The notes below the pieces were generated by a model. That model was not told where the DNA came from. It was given only the letters and a program-made list of their open reading frames with translations, and ran no database searches. Position numbers and translations under genes: made by a program. This document shows positions 1 through 8,597 of a DNA stretch of 64,000 bases, in pieces (within the stretch, counting starts at the first letter, position 1; the number at the start of each line of letters is the position of its first letter). This DNA comes from Craspedostauros australis. Taxonomy: Eukaryota; Bacillariophyta; Bacillariophyceae; Mastogloiales; Achnanthaceae. The stretch spans positions 124,001 through 188,000 of the forward strand of contig JAMXDE010000006.1 in assembly GCA_026770025.1 (NCBI GenBank), written 5' to 3'.

Positions 1-2544
1 AGCAAGGGGGAAAAAGACGGGAACCAAGGATGCGCGGCAGGGTCGAAGTGCAAGTTCACCACCAAGGCGAGGGCGGAACTACGATGTGCAGCATGCGGTC
101 ACCCAGTGCATGCGACGTGTAGCATAGCAATCTCACCCACGGGGCATCAAAAGCTTCAAAAGGGGTTCGAGAAGATATGCAAGCAATGCGTCGAGGACTA
201 CGACTTGAGAGTCTCGAAGGCGGCGAAAAACAAGGCGTACATCACAGGAGCACAAGTGAGAATGGGACAAATCCTACGCAACAGATGGGACAGGATGGAA
301 AAGAAGGCAAAAGACACGGGTGAGAAAGGGGAAGACAACGAAGAGGCGAAAGCAAAGGAAGGGAAGGACGCAGAAAGCCAAAAAACAACAGAGGGCAGAG
401 GCATCCAAGGACAAGAGAAGAACGACAAGGAAGCAGCGGAAGACGGCGAGACAGGACAAGGAGGGCGAGGAAGGGATACAGGACCGGAACAGATGGTAGT
501 AGTCATAACAACAGAGGACGCGGCAGCGCAGCGAAGCAAAAAGAGGGCAGAGGTCAGCCCAGCGCACGGAAGCGAGAATGTTCAGCCAAGCAAGAGACTG
601 AACACCGAGGAAGCAGCAGATGGAGGCGAAGAGGAAGCACTGGAGGACAACATGGCGGGAATCGAAGAGGAAGACGACGAAGACGAAGCAGTGGGCCACG
701 ACAACATGTTGGTGGGGAATGATGAGGTGACTCAAGTGGGCAACAATTCCAACACGGATGATCCGTGGACGGAAATAGTCCACCCAGAGGTCAATGTGGT
801 GACAAGGAAACAGGACATCAAGTACTGCGACCTACAGATCACGGTGAACGGAGGAGGAGGCTCCAAGGATGTCAAGGTGGCAATGGAAGCAGTCATTGGA
901 ACATGCAAGGACTTCCTACGCACCATACAACAGGTGAATGCAACAGCCAGGTTGCTACCGTGGGACACAAAGGAGGACTACATCAGAGTTCATTCACTAG
1001 ACGATTTCCCGAAGGACATGACGACATTGAAGAAATTCTTCAAGGGAGCGAAGGCACTGTATGGGGCAACGAAAGCCAAGGCATACTACAAGGTGCGAAT
1101 CGAGTGCGAAGGAAAAGTGAAGGAAATCACTGACGAGCTCAATGACTTTTTTGCAGTGGAGAAGGGACGGTTCAGCGTGGCTAAGATCCAAGCACCGTCA
1201 ACCACAACAATCGGATGGCTCCTATACTCCACAAGACAAGTAGGAGTTGACGAACTTGAAGAGGAGCTGACGAAGCGCACGAAGCGACCGGTGGCAACCA
1301 ACTGGAAAAGGATCTCCGATGGCACCAAATTCGACCCGGACAGGAACACGGAGAACGACGCAAGGGCTCTACACGTGGAGACGGCAACAGAAGACAAGGA
1401 TGTGGTGACGGAGACGCTGATGCATTACTATGGTACGGCGTCAAAGAAATTTCCACTGGGCATCAGGATGCGAATGGTGACACCATTGGCAGGCATCGTG
1501 AACACGGATGTGAGGAACGGATGGTTTGCTTTAAGGGAACGACAAGCCGGGTGGTGTGAGGAAGCGAAAGCGGTAGCATCATACGATCTGATCAACGAGT
1601 CACTGGAAACGGTGCCAGTCGGCCAAGGCAAAACACTGCGCTCAATGATCATGCAGATCAAAGCCACCACCGGGAACACTAACACCCCGCTGTTTACATC
1701 GGTGAACAAACGGTGGAGAGGGTCAGGATATGTGTTTCAATTCCATCCAGCCAAAGAAATGGAAGCAAAGATGGTAGTGAAGGGGTTGCTGGTGAGGTTG
1801 GTAGCAGAGTACGGAGTCGGCATCGAGATGTATTTTACAGCATTGGCAAAAACGGAAGCCAAGACCATGAAATGGGATGCTGCAACAAACCGAGTCATCT
1901 CAGAAAAGGACAAGGCAGTCGAAGCTGCACTTGAAGGCGACGACGACATGCACTTCACGAAGCCAGAACACATCGAGATCGAGGAACAGGGAATCAGACG
2001 AGAATGCGATGCAAGGCCAGAAAAAGACTATGGCGACAACGATACCATCCCATCGCTACGTAACGCGTCGGAATGGAGAAAGATTTCAACGATCCAGGAA
2101 GCTAGGAAGGAAGCTGCAAGAGAAGCGGAGATGAATGACGAAAGGACGAAAGCGTCTACAACGACCAACAAGACATCGCGTACAGAAGGAACTAGCAAGA
2201 GGCTGGTGTCCATCGAAGCGAAACTCGCGGAAATGCTCGAGACACGCACACAAAGGTCGGCAATGTCGACTCTGTCGGGCAGCACGCGAAGGTCAAAAGA
2301 GACGGCGAAGAGGGAGATGAGAGAACTGCGCGAACAGATGGCTCAAATGCAAGAAATGATGGCTGCAACAATGGAGGAAAACAGGGAGCTCAAGAAGAGA
2401 GCTGATGGCGCTCAGAACGAGCGGGAAGCAAGGTCGCCACAGACCCAGCGTACACAGAAGGACCAACCGACGGCCGACGACCCGAGGAGTCTACGCGAAA
2501 ATTCGGAAGCAGGTGCCGCGGAAACGGCGCCTGCGAACAGTTGA
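1..2544 (+). CDS. LINE ORF1 protein (partial at left edge)
   Basis: The reading frame is open from base 1 to the stop at 2544. No ATG start is visible, so the N terminus lies outside the window. Residues encoded between about 30 and 210 hold a Cys/His cluster (a CxxxxxC, then CAACGHPVHATC, then CKQC), resembling a PHD/RING-like cross-brace zinc finger. A highly charged low-complexity stretch rich in Lys, Glu and Asp follows. Near the C terminus (about 2300-2450) is a heptad-like coiled coil with MRELREQMAQMQEMM. Zinc finger plus coiled coil is usual for LINE ORF1 RNA-binding chaperones; binding of the element's own RNA is inferred. The frame overlaps ORF2 by 140 nt in a different phase. Confidence 0.8.
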   Translation, partial: SKGEKDGNQGCAAGSKCKFTTKARAELRCAACGHPVHATCSIAISPTGHQKLQKGFEKICKQCVEDYDLRVSKAAKNKAYITGAQVRMGQILRNRWDRMEKKAKDTGEKGEDNEEAKAKEGKDAESQKTTEGRGIQGQEKNDKEAAEDGETGQGGRGRDTGPEQMVVVITTEDAAAQRSKKRAEVSPAHGSENVQPSKRLNTEEAADGGEEEALEDNMAGIEEEDDEDEAVGHDNMLVGNDEVTQVGNNSNTDDPWTEIVHPEVNVVTRKQDIKYCDLQITVNGGGGSKDVKVAMEAVIGTCKDFLRTIQQVNATARLLPWDTKEDYIRVHSLDDFPKDMTTLKKFFKGAKALYGATKAKAYYKVRIECEGKVKEITDELNDFFAVEKGRFSVAKIQAPSTTTIGWLLYSTRQVGVDELEEELTKRTKRPVATNWKRISDGTKFDPDRNTENDARALHVETATEDKDVVTETLMHYYGTASKKFPLGIRMRMVTPLAGIVNTDVRNGWFALRERQAGWCEEAKAVASYDLINESLETVPVGQGKTLRSMIMQIKATTGNTNTPLFTSVNKRWRGSGYVFQFHPAKEMEAKMVVKGLLVRLVAEYGVGIEMYFTALAKTEAKTMKWDAATNRVISEKDKAVEAALEGDDDMHFTKPEHIEIEEQGIRRECDARPEKDYGDNDTIPSLRNASEWRKISTIQEARKEAAREAEMNDERTKASTTTNKTSRTEGTSKRLVSIEAKLAEMLETRTQRSAMSTLSGSTRRSKETAKREMRELREQMAQMQEMMAATMEENRELKKRADGAQNEREARSPQTQRTQKDQPTADDPRSLRENSEAGAAETAPANS

Positions 2545-5500
2545 ACAGAGAGGGCAGGGTCGACAGCTGGGGGCAGCACAGCGAAACGACCCGAGCCTGA
2601 ATGCGCCTGCGATCACAAATGATATACCGCATCAACGTGACCGCAGCGAGAAGGGGAGTGAGGAGGAGGGCAGGCTGGAGGAGACAGGAGACATGATGAT
2701 GAAGAAAAGGGAGGGGAGGATGAGAATAGGAATGCAAAATTTCGGAGGATTGCGACGAGCGAGAAGCAACGTCGACGAGGGGTTGAAACAATGGATGAAC
2801 GAAGGAGAGTTTGATGTTTTCGGGGTTACCGAAGTCAATGTGGACTGGCGAGGAGTCCCAGAGGAGGCGCAGCTCAAGAACAGAACGAAGGAATGGTGGC
2901 CAACAGGGACCATACAAGTGACAACAGCAAACAACGAAACAGACGAAGTGACAAGGAGCAAACAATGGGGAGGGACGGCAATAGTCAGCCGGTCGCAGGC
3001 GGCCATCAGGATGATCAAAGCAGGCAAAGACGCGACCAAGATGGGAAGATGGGTGTGGCAACTTTATCGAGGTGCCAAGCAACAGCGATTGCGAATTGTG
3101 GTAGCGTACCGACCATGCCGACCACGGACGAAGGGCATACTCAATACATACGCGCAACAGCGCAAATACTACAATGAGAAAGGACAGAATGTTGAGCCGA
3201 GAAGCCGGATGCTGGAGGATTTGGAGGCTCAAGTCAAACTTTGGAAAGCCAACGGGGAACACGTTGTGGTACTGATGGATTGCAACGAGGATACAAGGTC
3301 GAAACGAATGAAAGAATTCATGGCGACTACCGACATGGCCAATGCAATGACAGCGAACGACGGAACAGCAGGCGCGACAGCAACGCACCGACTAGGAAAG
3401 ACGCCCATCGATGGGATCTTTGTGAGCAAGTCAGTAAAAGTGGAGCGAGCAGGAATGACGCGATGGGACGAAGGGATACAGGAGCGATGCGCAGATCACC
3501 GGTGCCTGTGGCTGGAGGTGAGCATGGAAGGAGTGTTAGGACAAGAAATGCCGCCATTGAGGAAGGCTGTGTCGCGAAGGGTGAAAACGAATGATCCAAG
3601 AATCGTGGATAAATTCAATAAAGCATACCAAGCGCATTTGAAACAACACAACGCACACGACAGAGCAATCTTGCTGGAGCAAAAGGCGGAGCAACAGTGG
3701 AATGAAGAGACAGAGCAAGAAGCCGAAGCGTTGGATCGAGTAAGAGTGGAAGGTATTTGGAAAGCAGACAAGGCGTGCAGGAAACTCCGAATGGGAGGTA
3801 TCCCATACTCGGCGGAGTACAAGAACATCGAAGCGAGGATAGGTCTGTGGAACCACGTGGCTCGGAAGCAACAAGGCAGAAAGGTCTCAACATCTCTACT
3901 CAAACGGTTAGCCAAGCGAGCCAAGGAAGATAGGCAAATAGCGGAAATGGTGCGAATGAGCGAGAAGGAAGTGAGTAAGGAGCGGGATGAAGCATACGCG
4001 AAGCTGAAAAGTTTTCGAGGGAGAGCGACGGAGTCAAGAAGCAACTGGCTGGAGACAATCGCAGAAGCGCGGGCGAAAAAAGAGGCAGAACGTCAACCCA
4101 ACAAAGGGCGCAGGGCGAAGAGGCGAGGCCAAGAGCAGCGAACGGCAGCTCAACTACGACAGCTCCGAAGCCGAGAAGCGGTGCGGGCGATGTATCGACG
4201 GATACGGCAAGCAGCAGGCAACGAAGGGGTTGGCGGGATATCGATGGTGATAGCACCGAACGCCCAAGGGATATGGGAGGAACGCACGGAGCAGGAAGGC
4301 ATAGAACGGGGGTGTATGGAGGAGAACAAGCGAAGGTTCCGACAAACCGAAAATACCCCATTTATGTACGGAGAGCTCGCGCGGGACTTTGGCTTCCTGG
4401 GAACATCGGCAGCTGCAAGGGCAACGCTCAACGGAGACTACAAGGTGTCGAGATGGGTCGACCCAGGAGCGAAAAAGCTGATCGAAGGACTACGAACTGT
4501 GGCCGCAGCCAGCATACCGGCAGGCATGACGACGGACGAATTTCAAGAAGGGTGGAACAAATGTAAAGAGGACACTTCAGCAGGACCCTCTGGACTACAT
4601 TTCGGCCACTTCAAGGCCATCGCAAAACACCGCAGCAACTCCGAATTCGAAGCCAGCATGTCGTCAATAGCGATGAAATCAGGCTACTCGTTCAAGCGAT
4701 GGAAGCAGGGCGTGGACGTGGAGCTCATGAAAAAGGCCAACAGCTACAGAGTGGACAAACTGCGAACGATAGTCCTGTTTGAGGCCGACTTCAATTTCTC
4801 CAACAAAGCTATCGGCAGGAAGGCGGCGATACAGGCCGAGAAGCAAAAGGGGTTCGCAGAGGAGCAGTATGGCAGCAGGAAAGGGCACAAGGCCATCGAG
4901 CATGCTCTCAACAAGCAGTTGACACTCGACTGGTTACGGCAAACAAGAACGCCAGGCCTTCTCTGCTCCAATGATCTAAAAAGCTGCTACGACCGGATAG
5001 TGCACTCCATCGCGTCTATTGGGCTCCAACGGCAAGGAATCTCCATGACGGAGGTGCACAGCATGTTCACTACATTGCAGCAGTTGGAGCACTATATCAG
5101 AACGGTGTTCGGGGATTCCAAGTCAGCGTATAGCGGACAGCATGCCAGGACTCCCATGCAAGGAATATATCAAGGAAATGGCGCAGGACCAGTGATATGG
5201 GCAGTGATCTCGTCCCCCATGTTGGACGTCATGCGTCAGGAGGGCCACACAGCAAGATTCACCACGGCTACCGGCAAGGAGACGGTGAACATCGTTGGGT
5301 ACGCTTTTGTGGACGACACCGATCTGGTGGTCAATGCAAGGGAGGGCGAAGGTATTGACACAGCGGTGCAGCGAATGCAGAGCAGCGTCGACGAATGGGA
5401 AAGGCTAGTGAGGGCTACAGGAGGAGCGCTGGTGGTGGAAAAAAGCATGTGGTGGGCGATCGACTTTGTGTGGCAACAAGACGGAACGTGGAGATACGCA

Positions 5501-8347
5501 ACCAACTCGGAAGTGCCCGCTGACATATCCATGCGAGGCAACAGCGCGGAAAGACAACAGATGCCTCGAAGCGAAACAAGTGAAGCGTTTGAGACCCTAG
5601 GCGTGCGACTGGCACCAGACGGCAACGGGCGTGCGGTGTGCCAAGCGATCGAGGACAAGGCGAAAGTATGGTCTGAGCAGGTGCGCACGAAGCGCATAAG
5701 GAAGCAGGACGCATCGGCGGCGATGAACTCGGTGCTGCTGAAGAAGCTGGAGTATGTGCTACCAGTTGCTCAACTCACAGAACAAGAGTGCCGACAGGTG
5801 ATGAAGCCGGTCTGGCAAGTGATGATGTCCAAAATGGGTTACAATCGTGGTTTCCCAAGGGCAATGATACACGCGGCAAAAGGGCAGCTCGGAGCTGACG
5901 TGCACGAGCTCCATACAACCCAAATAGTGGAACATGTCGCAATGGTGCTGGAGCATGGCGAGCGGGGAACGATGACGGGACGGCTCATACGGGGGTCCAT
6001 CGAGGCCATCAAGGTTGAGATTGGCACCGGAAAGCCGCTTTTCGACATGGATTTCCGGCAATGGGGTTACTTGGCGACGGACTGTTGGATCAAAACGGTT
6101 TGGCAAGAAGCGCAAGAATACGGGGTACGCATACGGGAGAAGACGAAAGGTGCACGCAAGGTACGCGACAACGACAGGTGGCTGATGGAGGAATTTGATC
6201 GGCTGGGATACTCTCGACAACAAATGCGACGACTTAACCGCTGCCGAATACTCATGAAGACCATGACGGTGGATGATGTGCGAGGAGGGGACGAAGTCCT
6301 GCAGAAGCATACGGCCAGAGGTGTCTGGAGCGGCCGACGACACGTCCAATGGCCAAGGCAAGGTGAAGTGCCGGCATCTGATTGGGCACTGTGGAAGCGA
6401 GCTGTACTTTTGGCACGGCAAAGCAGTGCAGGGGATGATGGAAGAGAAAGGCGCGATTGGTACTCGATGTGGGACCCGCAGCGCCAAACAGTATGGACAA
6501 GGACAACCGAGTGCGAATGGGAGAAGTGGGTCGCGCAGGAGGGAGATTCGACAGGAATGCAAGGGTTCCACTGTTCAGGAGAGGCGGTGAGGAGGCATCA
6601 AGTGCACGGCAGGGAGGTTAAATTGCGGGAGGCGCGAGGCAAAGTGTATGTGGTCGAAGCAGGACCATACGTCGAGGACCGAGTGAGAGCACGGGAAGGC
6701 GACAACGCAGAAGCGGGTATGGCAGAATGGGTGCAAGCTGTTAAGGAAGGGAATGCCGTGATCAGCACTGATGGCTCCTTCAAACACAGCCGGAGCACAG
6801 CAGCGTTTTCGCTCAATATACGAGGACGGCGCGCAGGGTGCTTTCAGATGGCCGGGCCTGTAGCAGGGCGAGCGGAAGTGCAGAGCGCCTACAGAGCGGA
6901 GCTAGGAGGCATATGCAAAGCCATCGAGACAGCGCGACGGGTACTCCTACAGCATGATCAAGCATGGCCAGAGAGCGCGGCAATCGTGGTCGCGTGTGAC
7001 AATCGCATGGCAGGGATCCATGCAGTGGAGTTCGACAGAGATGTACCGGTCACGGTGCAACACTTCGATCTGCTGCGAGCGATCCGCAGAGAGCAGAGAC
7101 TCATGCCGGTAAAGCTGGTGTACAAGCATGTGTATGGGCACCAGTTGGAAAGGGCGCGCGGCGTGAAGATCGACGAATTCTCCTACTGGAATGATGATGT
7201 CGACAAGCTGGCCGGAGATGCTCAAGGCAAGACGGCGCAGGATTATGACGAGGAATGGCATGACAGCGAGTGGTCCGTGTGGGTCGGCGGCAATAAAGTG
7301 TGCATGAGCACCAAGGATATGCTGAGGTCGTATGTGCAGCGACAAAAGACTGAGAGATGGCAAGGCAGCACGGCAAAACTGAAACGTGACGCCATGGACG
7401 ATTTGGATGGCGACGCAGTTAAAGCGGCAGTGGGCAGTTTGGGAGCGAACAGAAGACGATGGGTGGTGAAACATGCGGCGCACTTTGGCCCAGTGGGGCG
7501 GAATATGAAGAAATGGAAGTTCTGGAGCGACAGCTTGTGCCCTGTGTGTAAGGCTGAAGAAGAGACGACGGCCCATGTGATGCAGTGCCAGCACCCCGCG
7601 GCAGTGCAAGTGCGGCGGTCGGCGATGGCAAAATGGGAAGGCGAGATGATGGAGGCCAACGGCGAACCCCATATGGTGCGGGAGATAGTGCGGCAGGTGC
7701 GGAAGTGGACCGAGCAACAGGACGTCGAGCCCGAAGGATGGTCAGAGGTCCACAGAGCGGCCACGGCCCAACAAAAGATCGGGTGGGACAAAATGGTTCT
7801 GGGAAGGTGGTCCAAGCAGTGGCGGGAAATACAAGGCGGTGCCATTCGGAGCGGCAATCATCGCGGCACGGCCAAAGGCTGGATTAGCAAGGCTATCCAA
7901 GGGCTGTGGGAGGTGCGATGGGCTGCGTGGCAGGCCAGGAACCAGGCACTGCACGAGAATGAGGCGTGGGCCAAGCAGACAGAGAGAGCTCGGAGAGCAA
8001 GTGCGGAGGTGGCAAGGGAGTGGCGGCAAGGCAGCAGCGGGCTTCTAAGGCAAGATCGTGGATTGCTGCTGAACACGTCAGAGGAGCAGGTTCGACGGAT
8101 GAAGGTTGAGGAGCAGCTCGCTTGGGTCAGGCATGTGGTGGCGGCGAGGCTCGGAGCAGCAGCCAGCCAGGGCCAGCAGATGGGGTCCCGAAGTGAGAAG
8201 TCGCGTGCGGACGGCGCAGCGAGGTTGTCCGAAATGCAAGGAGTGCAAGACGATACAGGACGGAGGTTGAAGAGGAAGCGTGGGCGCAGGTCTGAGTCTC
8301 AGGAAGCGACGCGTAAACGAGCGAGGAGGAGACGCGGGAATGCATGA
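2405..8347 (+). CDS. LINE ORF2: endonuclease, reverse transcriptase, RNase H
   Basis: This is an uninterrupted frame of 1980 codons. An APE-like endonuclease spans about residues 105-370 (MQNFGG, TEVN, MDCNED, then ADHR as the catalytic Asp-His pair). The reverse transcriptase lies at about 690-1010 with the FVDDTD active site near residue 968. RNase H starts near residue 1450 (STDGSF, AYRAELGG, ACDN supply the acidic residues). A Cys/His knuckle (CPVCx8HVMQC) lies near 1712. The enzyme would nick the target and prime cDNA synthesis there. The first ATG is at 2405 inside ORF1, but the conserved part begins near 2700, so reinitiation after the ORF1 stop or at a later ATG is possible. The C terminus is Arg/Lys-rich. 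Confidence 0.92.
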   Translation: MALRTSGKQGRHRPSVHRRTNRRPTTRGVYAKIRKQVPRKRRLRTVEQRGQGRQLGAAQRNDPSLNAPAITNDIPHQRDRSEKGSEEEGRLEETGDMMMKKREGRMRIGMQNFGGLRRARSNVDEGLKQWMNEGEFDVFGVTEVNVDWRGVPEEAQLKNRTKEWWPTGTIQVTTANNETDEVTRSKQWGGTAIVSRSQAAIRMIKAGKDATKMGRWVWQLYRGAKQQRLRIVVAYRPCRPRTKGILNTYAQQRKYYNEKGQNVEPRSRMLEDLEAQVKLWKANGEHVVVLMDCNEDTRSKRMKEFMATTDMANAMTANDGTAGATATHRLGKTPIDGIFVSKSVKVERAGMTRWDEGIQERCADHRCLWLEVSMEGVLGQEMPPLRKAVSRRVKTNDPRIVDKFNKAYQAHLKQHNAHDRAILLEQKAEQQWNEETEQEAEALDRVRVEGIWKADKACRKLRMGGIPYSAEYKNIEARIGLWNHVARKQQGRKVSTSLLKRLAKRAKEDRQIAEMVRMSEKEVSKERDEAYAKLKSFRGRATESRSNWLETIAEARAKKEAERQPNKGRRAKRRGQEQRTAAQLRQLRSREAVRAMYRRIRQAAGNEGVGGISMVIAPNAQGIWEERTEQEGIERGCMEENKRRFRQTENTPFMYGELARDFGFLGTSAAARATLNGDYKVSRWVDPGAKKLIEGLRTVAAASIPAGMTTDEFQEGWNKCKEDTSAGPSGLHFGHFKAIAKHRSNSEFEASMSSIAMKSGYSFKRWKQGVDVELMKKANSYRVDKLRTIVLFEADFNFSNKAIGRKAAIQAEKQKGFAEEQYGSRKGHKAIEHALNKQLTLDWLRQTRTPGLLCSNDLKSCYDRIVHSIASIGLQRQGISMTEVHSMFTTLQQLEHYIRTVFGDSKSAYSGQHARTPMQGIYQGNGAGPVIWAVISSPMLDVMRQEGHTARFTTATGKETVNIVGYAFVDDTDLVVNAREGEGIDTAVQRMQSSVDEWERLVRATGGALVVEKSMWWAIDFVWQQDGTWRYATNSEVPADISMRGNSAERQQMPRSETSEAFETLGVRLAPDGNGRAVCQAIEDKAKVWSEQVRTKRIRKQDASAAMNSVLLKKLEYVLPVAQLTEQECRQVMKPVWQVMMSKMGYNRGFPRAMIHAAKGQLGADVHELHTTQIVEHVAMVLEHGERGTMTGRLIRGSIEAIKVEIGTGKPLFDMDFRQWGYLATDCWIKTVWQEAQEYGVRIREKTKGARKVRDNDRWLMEEFDRLGYSRQQMRRLNRCRILMKTMTVDDVRGGDEVLQKHTARGVWSGRRHVQWPRQGEVPASDWALWKRAVLLARQSSAGDDGRERRDWYSMWDPQRQTVWTRTTECEWEKWVAQEGDSTGMQGFHCSGEAVRRHQVHGREVKLREARGKVYVVEAGPYVEDRVRAREGDNAEAGMAEWVQAVKEGNAVISTDGSFKHSRSTAAFSLNIRGRRAGCFQMAGPVAGRAEVQSAYRAELGGICKAIETARRVLLQHDQAWPESAAIVVACDNRMAGIHAVEFDRDVPVTVQHFDLLRAIRREQRLMPVKLVYKHVYGHQLERARGVKIDEFSYWNDDVDKLAGDAQGKTAQDYDEEWHDSEWSVWVGGNKVCMSTKDMLRSYVQRQKTERWQGSTAKLKRDAMDDLDGDAVKAAVGSLGANRRRWVVKHAAHFGPVGRNMKKWKFWSDSLCPVCKAEEETTAHVMQCQHPAAVQVRRSAMAKWEGEMMEANGEPHMVREIVRQVRKWTEQQDVEPEGWSEVHRAATAQQKIGWDKMVLGRWSKQWREIQGGAIRSGNHRGTAKGWISKAIQGLWEVRWAAWQARNQALHENEAWAKQTERARRASAEVAREWRQGSSGLLRQDRGLLLNTSEEQVRRMKVEEQLAWVRHVVAARLGAAASQGQQMGSRSEKSRADGAARLSEMQGVQDDTGRRLKRKRGRRSESQEATRKRARRRRGNA

Positions 8348-8511
8348 TTTTAGTGAAGAGCACGGCGGATGTGGAATCGGGTGCCCAGTGCGGTATGTTC
8401 TATGTGACCCATGGTGATGGCAAGCTATGGAAGATGAGGAAGTGAGATCCTTATAGCAGTCGTTCTCGCGCGGTCGGCCGTTTTGGCTCGCCGTATGCAG
8501 GCGACTTTAAA

Positions 8512-8538
8512 GCCTTCGAGGCAACCTTGTGCGCAAGG
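8512..8538 (+). other. Two adjacent 3' stem-loops of the LINE
   Basis: Two small hairpins can be drawn just before the tail: GCCT-TCG-AGGC at 8512-8522 and CCTTG-TGCG-CAAGG at 8525-8538. Stringent-type LINEs use 3' hairpins followed by a short microsatellite as the recognition site for their reverse transcriptase. That role here is inferred from position only. Confidence 0.5.
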
Positions 8539-8551
8539 GATAGTCAGTGAG

Positions 8552-8565
8552 TTATTATTATTATT
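8552..8565 (+). repeat. TTA-repeat tail of the LINE
   Basis: Four TTA units plus TT. A short simple-sequence tail rather than poly(A) is common at the 3' end of LINEs primed by a hairpin. It is taken as the 3' boundary of the element. Confidence 0.6.
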
Positions 8566-8597
8566 GTACCATGCATACTCGCCATATCATTATGATG

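Larger units (their letters stand above)
1..8565 (+). mobile_element. Non-LTR (LINE) retrotransposon, 5' end outside window
   Basis: The element is read from two long overlapping frames (ORF1 1-2544, ORF2 2405-8347), a 3' untranslated region of about 200 bp and a short TTA-repeat tail at 8552-8565. ORF2 has the order endonuclease, reverse transcriptase, RNase H, Cys/His knuckle. That order fits RNase H-bearing LINEs such as the I or Ambal-like groups of stramenopiles; the clade name is my inference. No stop or frameshift interrupts either frame, so the copy looks recent and possibly competent. The 5' end is not in the window. No target-site duplication can be tested, because only one flank is visible. 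It sits tail-to-tail with the WD40 gene. Confidence 0.9.
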
